Assembly: GCA_965224285.1 (NCBI GenBank)
Contig: OZ245043.1
Coordinates: 2,294,001 to 2,358,000 of the forward strand
Direction of reading: 5' to 3'
From: JAJCYK01 sp965224285
Lineage (GTDB): Bacteria > Bacteroidota > Bacteroidia > Cytophagales > Cyclobacteriaceae
Length of the DNA stretch: 64,000 bases
The position numbers were made by a program, and so were the translations under genes. Shown piece by piece: positions 34,010-43,007 of the stretch (within the stretch, counting starts at the first letter, position 1; every line of letters starts with the position of its first letter). Under the pieces are notes generated by a model. It was not told where the DNA came from and ran no database searches. It worked only from the letters and a program-made list of their open reading frames with translations.

Positions 34010-35650
34010 ATGGATCAACCAAGCATTGAACAATTTAACAATCCGGTAGCGGTGGCCAAGTTTGACGACCTCCCCGACCGGGAGCCTCAGCATGCCAAAG
34101 TCTCTCAAACCGATCTGGTAGTAATACGATACGACAAGGAGGTCAGTGTCTTATACGGCAGATGTCTTCATAGGGGTGCCCTTTTGAGCGATGGTTATGT
34201 AGACGGTGAAAATCTGATTTGCGGGCTCCACAACTGGGACTACCGGGTAAAGACTGGGGTCAGCGAATACGCCCCTGATGAAGTATTACACAAATTCAGG
34301 CAGGTAGTGGATAAAGGCCAGGTCTATATTGACCAGCAGGAGGTCTTGGAATTTGAAAAAATCCATCCGTCCAGGTTTAAGCCTCAAGAGTACCTGGGCA
34401 ATTACCTCGACACGCATCCCGAAGATACCGAGCCTTATACGCTTTACATAAAACATCTGGCTCAGCACGGCCTTACAGAGTACGGACATCACGGAGCCAC
34501 CGCGGCTATGGGAGTAGACCGCAACACCCTACCGAAATGGGAAAATATCCAGTTCCTCCCAGCCCAAATGGCACGAAAGCCTCTGCTTGATGAAGCATCG
34601 GTCGACACCAAAGTGACCATCGGCCCAAAAGCCGATAAGCCCCTTATTTTAGACATTCCAATTTTTGTAAGTGATATGTCTTTCGGAGCTCTTAGCAGGG
34701 AGGCTAAAATTGCCCTGGCCAGGGGTGCTGAGTTGTCCGGTACCGGTATTTGTTCCGGGGAGGGGGGGATGTTGCCGGATGAGCAAGAGGCAAACTCAAG
34801 GTACTTCTATGAATTGGCTTCTGCTCGTTTTGGCTTTGAATGGGAAAAACTGAGAAAAGTGCAGGCATTTCATTTTAAGGGTGGCCAGGGGGCAAAAGTT
34901 GGTACTGGAGGGCATTTACCCGGCCATAAGGTTTCAAAGGAAATTGCTGCAGTACGAGGATTAACCCCAGGCGAAGCTGCTATCAGCCCTGCGACTTTCA
35001 GCGACGATCTTCGCACCCCGGATGATTTTAAAGCTTTTGCTGAGGAAGTGAGAACGATAACCGGCGGGATACCGGTAGGTTTTAAGCTGGCAGCTAGCCA
35101 TATCGAAGATGATCTGGATTTTGCCTTGGAAGCAGGAGCGGACTATATCATATTAGACGGACGCGGCGGCGGCACTGGAGCAGCTCCCATAATTTTAAGG
35201 AATCATATCTGTGTGCCTACCATCCCGGCATTGGCTAGAGCCCGAAAACATCTGGATAAAGTCGGTGCCAATGATGTGAGCTTGATCGTCACCGGCGGGC
35301 TTCGGGTGCCCAGTGATTTCATCAAAGCCCTGGCCTTAGGAGCAGATGCCATCGCGGTTTCCAATGCAGCACTGCAAGCAATTGGGTGCCTGGGAATGAG
35401 AGCTTGTCACACTAATAACTGCCCGGTAGGGATCGCCACCCAAAAAGACCATTTGCGTTCCCGCCTGGTTATTGAAAAATCAGCCGAGCAGCTTCATAAC
35501 TTCTTTTCTGCCTGTAAAGAGCTTATTGAAGTGGCTACCCGATCCATGGGTTATGACACTATATCAAAGCTCAACCTCCATGATCTCACCACTTTCAATT
35601 ATGACATGCATCGACTCACTGGGATTAAATATGCCGGAGTTACTTACTAA
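34010..35650 (+). CDS. Rieske [2Fe-2S] domain fused to a GltB-type FMN domain
   Basis: 546 residues. The N-terminal Rieske domain (about 5-110) has C52-x-H54 and C71-x-x-H74, the full cluster ligands. The rest is the FMN/3Fe-4S domain of glutamate synthase: SFGALSREAKIALARG, SGEGGMLPDEQ, KGGQGAKVGTGGHLPGHKVS, LDGRGGGTGAAP and the cluster segment CLGMRACHTNNCPVG. The glutaminase domain of GltB is missing. The protein therefore cannot hydrolyse glutamine itself. An electron path from the Rieske centre to FMN is plausible. The 3' end is 18 bases from the next gene, which also carries a Rieske domain. Confidence 0.9.
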   Translation: MDQPSIEQFNNPVAVAKFDDLPDREPQHAKVSQTDLVVIRYDKEVSVLYGRCLHRGALLSDGYVDGENLICGLHNWDYRVKTGVSEYAPDEVLHKFRQVVDKGQVYIDQQEVLEFEKIHPSRFKPQEYLGNYLDTHPEDTEPYTLYIKHLAQHGLTEYGHHGATAAMGVDRNTLPKWENIQFLPAQMARKPLLDEASVDTKVTIGPKADKPLILDIPIFVSDMSFGALSREAKIALARGAELSGTGICSGEGGMLPDEQEANSRYFYELASARFGFEWEKLRKVQAFHFKGGQGAKVGTGGHLPGHKVSKEIAAVRGLTPGEAAISPATFSDDLRTPDDFKAFAEEVRTITGGIPVGFKLAASHIEDDLDFALEAGADYIILDGRGGGTGAAPIILRNHICVPTIPALARARKHLDKVGANDVSLIVTGGLRVPSDFIKALALGADAIAVSNAALQAIGCLGMRACHTNNCPVGIATQKDHLRSRLVIEKSAEQLHNFFSACKELIEVATRSMGYDTISKLNLHDLTTFNYDMHRLTGIKYAGVTY

Positions 35651-35668
35651 ACTAAAACCGAATTTGTA

Positions 35669-37618
35669 ATGTCTTCAGAAAATATCAAATGGCACAAAGT
35701 ACTGGATTCCCCAGAAGATTTGGCAGAAGGCAGGGTGATGTCAGTAACTGCTGAGCATACCAACATCTGCCTGACTCACTTTGAGGGGAAGTTTTGTGGC
35801 CTCGATAATCGATGCCCACACCAAGGGGGGCCCTTAGGTGAAGGGTCTATTGAAAATGGACTTTTAAGATGCCCCTGGCATGGATGGGATTTCGATCCGC
35901 ACACCGGACAAAGTCCGGGGGGGCATGATGATAGCATTGTAACCTTCCCGGTGGAGGTGCGGAATGATGGTGTATATGTGGGGGTTCCCGAAAAACCAAA
36001 GCACCACGCTACTGTGGCAGATATTATGGCGCAAACCATGGTGGCCTGGGGAATCGATACTGTTTTTGGTATGGTCGGGCACTCCAATCTTGGCTTAGCT
36101 GATGCCCTCCGGCGGCAAGAGGCGGAGGGAAAATTAAAATACATTGGCATTCGTCATGAAGGTGCAGGAGCTTTCGCTGCCAGCGCCTATGCCAAGTTAA
36201 CCGGTCGACCGGCAGCCTGCTTTTCCATAGCGGGTCCTGGCGGCACCAATATGTACACTGGCATGTGGGATGCCAGGGTTGACCGGGTTCCATTATTGGC
36301 ATTGACCGGCCAGGTGGATACCCAGGTGGTGGGAACAGGAGCATTTCAGGAGGTTGATCTCAAATCGGCGTTTGAGTCAGTGGCGGAGTTTAATCATGTA
36401 GTACAGGAACATAGTCAACACAGCGAGCTGATGGCTCTAGCCATTAAAACTGCCTTACTCAGGAGAAATGTGGCCCACCTGACGTTTCCCGACGAAGTAC
36501 AAGTTATAAAGGCTTCAAATGATGATGCTATATCCAAACCAGTGGGTAGAATTACAGAATTCGATATATCCCCACCTAAAGAGGCTCTGGAAAAAGCCGC
36601 TGGTTTATTAATAAAAGCAAAAAGACCGGTAGTAATAGTAGGCCATGGAGCGCGCTTCAATATGGAAAAAATCATTGATTTCGCAGAATCAATCAATGCC
36701 CCGGTATTGACCACCTTCAAAGGCAAAGGATTGATACCTGATTCACACCCACTTGGATGCGGCGTATTGGGCCGAAGCGGAACTCCCATTGCCAGCTGGT
36801 TTATGAATGAGTCTGATTTGCTCTGTGTTTTTGGTGCGTCATTTTCCAATCACACCGGAATTACCCCCAAGATCAATACCATACAAGTGGATTTTGATCC
36901 GCAGGCCCTTAGTAAATTCCATCCCGTAGAAGCCCCCGTTTGGGGGGAGATAGGGGTGACTGTGGAGCTGCTAAAAGAGCGGATAAAAGGTAAAGTCAAT
37001 ACCACAGATCAACGCCAGGATATAGTGGACCGCTGGCAAATTTGGAGAACAGAAAAAGATAAAAGGCTCAAAGAGGATCGGGGTAAAGGAGTTAGCTCCA
37101 TCGCAGTTTTTGAGGCTATGAACCGGCATGTGCCCCATGACGCCGTAATCGCTGTCGACGTGGGTAATAACACCTACAGTTTCGGGAGGTATTTTGAAAC
37201 CAACAATCAAAGTATTTTAATGTCGGGTTATCTAGGATCAATTGGATTCGGATTTCTTGCCGCTATGGGAGCCTGGGCAGCTGCCCCTAACCGGCCCATT
37301 TTTGCCCTGGCCGGAGATGGAGGATTTACCCAATACCTAGGCGATTTGACCACTGCGGTAAAGTATCAAATGCCCATCAAAATTGTGCTGCTCAACAATT
37401 CTGAGCTCGGCAAGATATCCAAAGAACAAAGAGGAGCAGAGTTTGATGTGTGGAAGACTACCCTTCATAATCCTAATTACGCTGATTTTGCCGAGAATTG
37501 CGGGGCTTTGGGAATTAGAGTAACTACAGCTGAGCAATTGGATTCAGCCATGAATAGTGCCCTAATGCATCAAGGGACAGCCCTAATAGAAGTGATTACC
37601 GATGTCGGCTTGATTTGA
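35669..37618 (+). CDS. Rieske domain fused to a thiamine-diphosphate enzyme
   Basis: 649 residues. Rieske ligands are C49-P-H51 and C68-P-W-H71. From about residue 112 a complete ThDP enzyme of the pyruvate oxidase/acetolactate synthase group follows: the catalytic Glu at about 164 (GIRHEGAGAFAASAYAKLTG), the central domain (KRPVVIVGHGARF) and the ThDP-binding GDGG...NN segment (AGDGGFTQYLGDL at 548-560, LLNNSELG at about 575). Fusion of these two domains in one protein is unusual. The enzyme could decarboxylate a 2-oxo acid and hand electrons to the Rieske cluster; the substrate is unknown. The stop is one base from the antiporter gene. Confidence 0.9.
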   Translation: MSSENIKWHKVLDSPEDLAEGRVMSVTAEHTNICLTHFEGKFCGLDNRCPHQGGPLGEGSIENGLLRCPWHGWDFDPHTGQSPGGHDDSIVTFPVEVRNDGVYVGVPEKPKHHATVADIMAQTMVAWGIDTVFGMVGHSNLGLADALRRQEAEGKLKYIGIRHEGAGAFAASAYAKLTGRPAACFSIAGPGGTNMYTGMWDARVDRVPLLALTGQVDTQVVGTGAFQEVDLKSAFESVAEFNHVVQEHSQHSELMALAIKTALLRRNVAHLTFPDEVQVIKASNDDAISKPVGRITEFDISPPKEALEKAAGLLIKAKRPVVIVGHGARFNMEKIIDFAESINAPVLTTFKGKGLIPDSHPLGCGVLGRSGTPIASWFMNESDLLCVFGASFSNHTGITPKINTIQVDFDPQALSKFHPVEAPVWGEIGVTVELLKERIKGKVNTTDQRQDIVDRWQIWRTEKDKRLKEDRGKGVSSIAVFEAMNRHVPHDAVIAVDVGNNTYSFGRYFETNNQSILMSGYLGSIGFGFLAAMGAWAAAPNRPIFALAGDGGFTQYLGDLTTAVKYQMPIKIVLLNNSELGKISKEQRGAEFDVWKTTLHNPNYADFAENCGALGIRVTTAEQLDSAMNSALMHQGTALIEVITDVGLI

Positions 37619-37619
37619 G

Positions 37620-38861
37620 ATGTTCGAAAGCATCACCATCATCATTTCTCTGGCCGCATTATTTGGCTATATAAACTATAAGCTTTTAAAACTACCTACC
37701 ACGGTAGGTCTGATGATTCTGGCATTGTGCACAGCAGGCATTATGGTCCTGGTCAGAAAAGTAAATCAGGAGTTTTTTTACACAGTTTGCGCGGTGGTGG
37801 AAACCGTAGATTTTAAAACCGTGCTTTTGGATTTTATGCTGAGCTTCCTACTGTTTGCCGGGGCCTTACATACTAACTTAAGGCAGCTGTTAAAGCAAAA
37901 AACCGCCATCATTACCTTTGCCACACTTGGGGTATTGATCAGTACATTTACCGTAGCTGTGTTGCTATATTTGGCCTTGCAATTAATAGGTTACCCCCTT
38001 GATTTTATTTACTGTCTACTGTTCGGGTCTTTGATATCACCCACTGATCCCATTGCCGTATTGGCTATATTCCGACAGTCAAAGGTCGATAAAAACCTTG
38101 AACTTAAAATTAGCGGGGAATCGTTATTCAATGATGGCATCGGAGTGGTGGTTTTCACTACTATCTATATGATAGTAGAAGAAGGGACAAATTCTTTTGC
38201 GCCCCTGGAGGTATTGGAAATATTTGGTGTAGAAGCATTAGGGGGAATGATATTTGGCCTGGCGCTGGGGTTTTTGGGATACTACATGCTGAAATCTGTA
38301 AATGACAACCCAAAAATTGAAGTGATCATAACCGTTGCCATGGCCTTGGGAGGTTATTCCCTGGCCTCGTATTTGCACCTATCGGGGCCCCTGGCGATGG
38401 TAGTAGCCGGGTTATTGCTGGGGAGTAAACTGGAAACTTGCGTATTTAGTGAGAACTCCCGAAAACACCTGGAATACTTCTGGGAAATGCTGGATGACCT
38501 GCTTAATGCAGTTTTGTTTGTTCTGATTGGATTGGAGATACTGGTATTGACATTCGAACACTACTACCTCTGGGCTGGACTGGCGGCTATTTTAGCGGTT
38601 TTGGTAGGGCGCATAACTTCAGTCTCCTTGCCAATGATGTTTCTGCATCCCAAAGGTTCACGAAAAAATACCACCGCCGTTATGATATGGGGCGGCTTGC
38701 GGGGAGGTATTTCGGTGGCCCTGGCGTTGTCTTTATCCGGCGAAATTGATAATCGAGAACTTATTGTTTGTATCACCTATATAGTGGTGGTGTTTTCCAT
38801 TATAGTACAGGGTATGACCATAGGAAAATTAGTAAAGAAACTTGGAGTAATAGAAGAGTAA
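37620..38861 (+). CDS. Cation:proton antiporter, CPA1/NhaP family
   Basis: 413 residues with about 12 hydrophobic segments. The family motifs are visible: FAGALHTN, GSLISPTDPIAVLAIFRQSKVD (the ND/TDP core), SGESLFNDGIGVVVF with the key Asp, and GGLRGGISVALALSLS in the C-terminal membrane part. It probably exchanges Na+ or K+ for protons. There is no large cytoplasmic regulatory domain. The start is one base after the Rieske-ThDP gene stop, so it belongs to that operon. Confidence 0.92.
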   Translation: MFESITIIISLAALFGYINYKLLKLPTTVGLMILALCTAGIMVLVRKVNQEFFYTVCAVVETVDFKTVLLDFMLSFLLFAGALHTNLRQLLKQKTAIITFATLGVLISTFTVAVLLYLALQLIGYPLDFIYCLLFGSLISPTDPIAVLAIFRQSKVDKNLELKISGESLFNDGIGVVVFTTIYMIVEEGTNSFAPLEVLEIFGVEALGGMIFGLALGFLGYYMLKSVNDNPKIEVIITVAMALGGYSLASYLHLSGPLAMVVAGLLLGSKLETCVFSENSRKHLEYFWEMLDDLLNAVLFVLIGLEILVLTFEHYYLWAGLAAILAVLVGRITSVSLPMMFLHPKGSRKNTTAVMIWGGLRGGISVALALSLSGEIDNRELIVCITYIVVVFSIIVQGMTIGKLVKKLGVIEE

Positions 38862-38906
38862 TTAGCACTATAAAAGGTGTGCCCAGAAACTAATTTACGG
38901 CTAAGC

Positions 38907-38934
38907 TTGTTCCATTAATTTATTAGTATGTTTG
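38907..38934 (+). promoter_or_regulatory. Possible promoter of the DinB-NRDE-Rieske operon
   Basis: TTG (38907-38909), a 17-base spacer and TATGTTTG (38927-38934). The spacer is two bases shorter than usual. It would give a leader of about 75 bases for the gene at 39018. Confidence 0.4.
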
Positions 38935-39017
38935 TTGTAAAATTATGCCAATATTGGATATAATTGGGATGATATCCGGGGACCATATAAGGCGATTCTA
39001 ACCGCATTTCACTTCAT

Positions 39018-39530
39018 ATGAATTTGATTGAAGCTACCATAAGAAAGTTATATAATGTCGAATTCTTTTTGAAGAATTTGGATGATCAACTATATGGAGA
39101 ACCGCTGGAAATACTTTCATACTCCAGCATTGGGGAGCATACCAGGCATATTTTGGAATTCTACCTATGTCTACTGCTACAAAGTGATGAAGGAGCAGTT
39201 AATTACGACCAACGGAAAAGGGATCAATCCATTCAGCAAAAGGTAGAACAGGCCAGCGAAGTATTGAACTCTATTATCCATAAACTAAGGACGATTGACC
39301 TTGATAGACAACTGCGCCTGGAAATTTGTTATGACGACCAACAAGAGGTGGTCCATCATGTAGAGACGTCTCTGGAACGGGAGTTGGTATATAATCTGGA
39401 ACATGTAATTCATCACTTGGCTATTATCAAAATTGGACTTTCAGTCATTGCCCCAAAATTGAAATTACCTGAAGATTTCGGTATTGCTCCCAGCACCATG
39501 AGGCATAAGAAAAATTCATGTGCACCGTAA
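39018..39530 (+). CDS. DinB-like family protein
   Basis: 170 residues, a four-helix bundle protein. Histidine motifs in the expected places for the DinB/YfiT metal site are visible: IGEHTRHILEFY (about 38-49) and LEHVIHHLAII (about 132-142). Such proteins are thought to act as metal-dependent thiol or hydrolase enzymes, but few have known substrates. Its last 13 bases overlap the following NRDE gene, so the two are co-translated. Confidence 0.8.
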   Translation: MNLIEATIRKLYNVEFFLKNLDDQLYGEPLEILSYSSIGEHTRHILEFYLCLLLQSDEGAVNYDQRKRDQSIQQKVEQASEVLNSIIHKLRTIDLDRQLRLEICYDDQQEVVHHVETSLERELVYNLEHVIHHLAIIKIGLSVIAPKLKLPEDFGIAPSTMRHKKNSCAP

Positions 39531-40249
39531 CTTACTTTCCCAGGGGTAAGAATGATTTTATTTTAACTTCTAACCGGGATGAAGCGCCTTCCCGAGTAAG
39601 TGCCTCGCCGGATATCAGGATAGCTCGCTCCAGATCAGTCCTATATCCCCAAGATCCGCAATCCGGCGGTACCTGGATTGCAACTGCCGAAAACCATCGC
39701 GTAGCCTGTGTGTTAAACGGAGCGTTTCAGCGGCACACTTCCTCTCCGCCTTATGCCAGAAGCAGGGGGTTGGTATTATTGGATTATTTTAATTACCCAA
39801 ATATGGAGGAATTCGTACGGAGGTCGAAGTTGGAGGGGATCGAACCATTCACCATGGTGCTTTATGAACCGCTTAAACTGATGGAAGTCCGCTGGGATGG
39901 TTACCGCAGGCATGATCTGGAGTTGGATATCAGCATGCCGCATTTATGGGGCTCCGTCACCTTGTACGATCCTCCTGCCATCCAATTACGTCGGAAATGG
40001 TATGATGAATGGCTTCAGCAGCATCCCCAAGCAGAAGTAGATGACATACTTCGTTTTCATCAATTTGGCGGCACAGAAGATAAGATCAACGGATTGGTAA
40101 TCGACCGCCAGGGATTAGTGCAAACACTTAGTATTACCTCCGTAGTTAAACGGGCCACTCAGGCTACTATGATTCATCATAACCTCCTCACAAAAATGCA
40201 GACGGTTAAGAAAATCGGGCTAAGTCATGCGATGGTGGAATCGAATTAA
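39518..40249 (+). CDS. NRDE/TANGO2-family protein
   Basis: 243 residues with the defining start MCTVTYFP and the SNRDEAPSR motif at about residues 18-27. The family (Ser/Thr-rich T10 in Dgcr region, TANGO2) is widespread and has been tied to heme or acyl-CoA/lipid handling. The N-terminal Cys2 resembles an Ntn-hydrolase nucleophile after Met removal, which is a family hypothesis. It is the second gene of the operon and overlaps both neighbours. If a heme role holds, it would suit the heme/Rieske genes downstream. Confidence 0.88.
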   Translation: MCTVTYFPRGKNDFILTSNRDEAPSRVSASPDIRIARSRSVLYPQDPQSGGTWIATAENHRVACVLNGAFQRHTSSPPYARSRGLVLLDYFNYPNMEEFVRRSKLEGIEPFTMVLYEPLKLMEVRWDGYRRHDLELDISMPHLWGSVTLYDPPAIQLRRKWYDEWLQQHPQAEVDDILRFHQFGGTEDKINGLVIDRQGLVQTLSITSVVKRATQATMIHHNLLTKMQTVKKIGLSHAMVESN

Positions 40250-41282
40250 GTCCAGCCCATTGGCTATCAAACTTTGGCATTGGGAATATTGGCCCTTTGA
40301 GGTCATTTATGCCCCGGGTTTTATCTACTATCTCTACCTTTCTTTACGGGCTAAGTCACCTTTCTTTTTCAGCGCGGCCAATCCGGGAATAGAGAATGGC
40401 GGAATGATGGGTGAATCCAAAATCAATATTCTAAAAAAGATTCCAGCTCATCTAATACCTAAAACCCTGTTTTTCTCCCTTGAAGAGGGAACACAAAACC
40501 TGAGATTTAAACTTGAACAAGCTGGAATAACCTTTCCGGTCATCGCAAAACCAAATATCGGCTCCCGGGGATTTCTGGTCAGAAAGATCCAAAATTATCA
40601 AGAGTTGATCGATTACCTAAAGCGCCAAAAAGTAGATTTTATCATTCAGGAGTATGTCGATTACCCCTTGGAAATAAGTGTCATGTATCATCGATTCCCA
40701 CATCGGAAACAAGGTAAGATCACCTCCATTACCCTGAAGAAATATCTATCAGTTACCGGTGATGGAGTCTCCACAGTACTGGAGTTAATTCAGCAATATG
40801 ATAGAGCAAAACTGCAACTGGATACTTTGAAAGTAACTCATAAGCATCTTTTGGATCAGGTGCCCAAGAAGGGTGAAGTCCTGGAACTGGTCCCAATTGG
40901 TAACCACTGCCGTGGAGCGGCCTTTTACAATGGCAACCATTTAGCCGATGCGGAATTGACCTCGGTATTTGATGGGATTAGCCGTCAACTGAAAGGCATC
41001 TATTTTGGTCGATTTGATATGAAGTGCCAAAGTATTACATCGCTGAAGGTCGGCAAACAATTTAAGATATTGGAAATCAACGGCGTGGGAGCAGAACCCG
41101 CTCATATCTACCATCCCGGGTACTCCCTGTTGCAAGCCAATCTGGATATTTTTAAACAGTGGAAGACCATCTTTCGCCTAAGCCTGCATAATAAGCGGCA
41201 AGGTGCAGCTTTTATGTCACTTAAGGAAGCATACCGCATGCGGATAGGACTTTTTGCCTACAAAAAGCTCGCTCGCAGTTGA
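40227..41282 (+). CDS. ATP-grasp-like protein
   Basis: 351 residues. The central region has ATP-grasp features: IAKPNIGSRGFLVRKI (phosphate loop region, about 113-128), FIIQEYVDYPLEISVMY, and RFDMKC...FKILEINGVGAE (about 255-285), where the Asp and Glu-x-Asn bind magnesium ATP. It resembles the D-Ala-D-Ala ligase-like enzymes but is too divergent to name a substrate. It begins 23 bases inside the NRDE gene in another frame. It is probably a carboxylate-amine ligase. Confidence 0.75.
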   Translation: MRWWNRIKSSPLAIKLWHWEYWPFEVIYAPGFIYYLYLSLRAKSPFFFSAANPGIENGGMMGESKINILKKIPAHLIPKTLFFSLEEGTQNLRFKLEQAGITFPVIAKPNIGSRGFLVRKIQNYQELIDYLKRQKVDFIIQEYVDYPLEISVMYHRFPHRKQGKITSITLKKYLSVTGDGVSTVLELIQQYDRAKLQLDTLKVTHKHLLDQVPKKGEVLELVPIGNHCRGAAFYNGNHLADAELTSVFDGISRQLKGIYFGRFDMKCQSITSLKVGKQFKILEINGVGAEPAHIYHPGYSLLQANLDIFKQWKTIFRLSLHNKRQGAAFMSLKEAYRMRIGLFAYKKLARS

Positions 41283-41320
41283 CATTTAGCCTGGTCCGGT
41301 TTACCTTAAACTCAAATCCC

Positions 41321-41548
41321 ATGTCTTTGCTTACTCACCAGGTTTTTAATTTTCTTTCCCTTATGGTAACGATCTACCTGAGTGCAGGTGTTATTTTTGC
41401 CCTTTATTTGATTTTGAAAGGATTTAAAGATTTGGACTACCATACCCAGGGTACCAGTCTGATCTTTAAACTTATGATGATCCCCGGGATCCTGATATTC
41501 TGGCCCTGGCTCTGGAGCAAGCTCAAATTTCCTGATCGTGATATATAA
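41321..41548 (+). CDS. Small two-helix membrane protein
   Basis: 75 residues from the ATG at 41321; a TTG at 41279 would add 14 residues with a weak context. Two hydrophobic segments (about 7-32 and 44-62) are separated by a short charged loop (KGFKDLDYHTQG). It has no motif I know. It lies 38 bases after the ATP-grasp gene and overlaps the next gene by 11 bases. It looks like a membrane subunit of the ferric-reductase/Rieske complex that follows. Confidence 0.6.
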   Translation: MSLLTHQVFNFLSLMVTIYLSAGVIFALYLILKGFKDLDYHTQGTSLIFKLMMIPGILIFWPWLWSKLKFPDRDI

Positions 41549-41969
41549 ATTACGTAAAAGACATTTTTATTTCTGGTGCCTGCTTGGGATAATACTACCT
41601 CTTGGGTTTTTATTGGGTGTAATGGCTATACCGGATGATTACCCTTTAGAAGAAAAGCTTTCCTGGGAGGCTCCGGCCGGTCAGTCCACCCTGCTGTCCG
41701 AGAATGATCAGCTAAAGGTTAATCAAGTACAAAATGGTAATTCACATGGATTACATATAATAGTAAAAGAAGCCTTAATGGTCCCATCAGTATTGGTATA
41801 CCTGGCCAGCAGTGAATCATCGGATATAGAAGAACATACATTATTGGGTTTCTTGGATAGTAAGCGGGATTACTACTACAAACTATCACAACCGCTTTCT
41901 GGAAATGGGAATAGGCTTATTCTATATGACCCTCTGAATAAGAAGGTGTTTAAAGAAATGGACTTATAG
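41538..41969 (+). CDS. Membrane-anchored protein, unknown function
   Basis: 143 residues starting with a GTG that overlaps the previous gene by 11 bases. An N-terminal basic stretch and one transmembrane helix (about 11-32, FWCLLGIILPLGFLLGVMA) precede a soluble domain of about 105 residues with beta-type patterning, facing the periplasm. There are no cysteines in the soluble part. The gene ends one base before the heme-Rieske gene, so the products are probably in the same complex. Confidence 0.6.
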   Translation: MIYKLRKRHFYFWCLLGIILPLGFLLGVMAIPDDYPLEEKLSWEAPAGQSTLLSENDQLKVNQVQNGNSHGLHIIVKEALMVPSVLVYLASSESSDIEEHTLLGFLDSKRDYYYKLSQPLSGNGNRLILYDPLNKKVFKEMDL

Positions 41970-41970
41970 C

Positions 41971-43002
41971 ATGGCGGTCAATTACCAGCCCGTACTGTGG
42001 AATCGACAAAAAAAGATCTACGATCTTACCATGGTAGTTCTTATGCTGCTTTACCTGGCGGCCTTTATTGGGTTCAATCTTTTATATCATCCTGAGGTCA
42101 ATGCTCCTACCTTGATCATAAGGTCTACGGGTTCCCTGGCAATCATTATGCTTCATATCATTTTGGCCATTGGACCCCTGAGCCGTTTGGACCACCGGTT
42201 TTTGCCGCTGTTATACAATCGCAGGCATTTGGGAGTAACCATGTTTCTGGTAGCCGCAGTACACGGCATTTTCAGTGTTTTACAGTTTCACGCTTTTGGC
42301 GATATCAATCCTCTGTTGTCGGTATTTGTGAGCAATACACACTATGGAGAAATCATGCGTTTTCCATTTCAACCTCTGGGACTGTTGGCGCTGGTTATAT
42401 TTTTTATAATGGCCGCCACCAGCCATGATTTCTGGCTTCACAATTTACATCCCCGGATCTGGAAATCTCTGCACATGATGGTTTACCTGGCCTATGCCTT
42501 AGTGATCATGCACGTGGTGCTGGGAGTTGTGCAATTGGAGGACTCCCCTTTTCTGGTTGGTAGCCTGGGTCTGGGAATGGCATCTATCATTGCCCTGCAT
42601 TTAATCAGCGGGTATAAAACCTTTAAAGTACCGAAGCAATACCACATAGAGGAGGGTCAATACTTTAAGGTGTGCCGGGTAGGTGATATCCCGGAAAACC
42701 AAGCTAAATTGGCTATGGTAGAAGGTCGTAGTATAGCGATTTTTAAATATCAGAATCAATTATCAGCGGTTGACAACGCCTGTAAACATCAAAATGGTCC
42801 ACTTAGCGAAGGGCGTATCATCGATGGATGCATTACCTGTCCCTGGCATGGATATCAATATCTGCCGGAATCCGGTACATCTCCCCCGCCCTTTGATGAA
42901 AAGATCGCTACTTACCGTTTAAAACTAATTGACGGTCAGGTTTGGGTAGACCCGAAGCCGCAAGCGCCGGGCACCAGCATTGATCCCATACCTATTCATT
43001 AA
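41971..43002 (+). CDS. Ferric-reductase-like membrane domain fused to a Rieske domain
   Basis: 343 residues. The first 205 form a six-helix domain of the ferric-reductase/YedZ type, with histidines in position to bind two b hemes (LHIILAIG, HLGVTMFLVAAVHG, LHMMVYLAYALVIMHVVLG). The C-terminal Rieske domain (about 225-330) has C271-x-H273 and C290-P-W-H293. It lacks the FAD/NADPH domain of classical ferric reductases. A membrane heme domain joined to a Rieske cluster suggests electron transfer between the membrane and a soluble partner. Confidence 0.9.
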   Translation: MAVNYQPVLWNRQKKIYDLTMVVLMLLYLAAFIGFNLLYHPEVNAPTLIIRSTGSLAIIMLHIILAIGPLSRLDHRFLPLLYNRRHLGVTMFLVAAVHGIFSVLQFHAFGDINPLLSVFVSNTHYGEIMRFPFQPLGLLALVIFFIMAATSHDFWLHNLHPRIWKSLHMMVYLAYALVIMHVVLGVVQLEDSPFLVGSLGLGMASIIALHLISGYKTFKVPKQYHIEEGQYFKVCRVGDIPENQAKLAMVEGRSIAIFKYQNQLSAVDNACKHQNGPLSEGRIIDGCITCPWHGYQYLPESGTSPPPFDEKIATYRLKLIDGQVWVDPKPQAPGTSIDPIPIH

Positions 43003-43007
43003 ACAAC

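Noticed and set aside
34010..35650. Glutamate synthase (gltB)
   Set aside because: Only the FMN/iron-sulfur domain is present; the glutaminase domain is absent and a Rieske domain is added. Calling it gltB would mislead.
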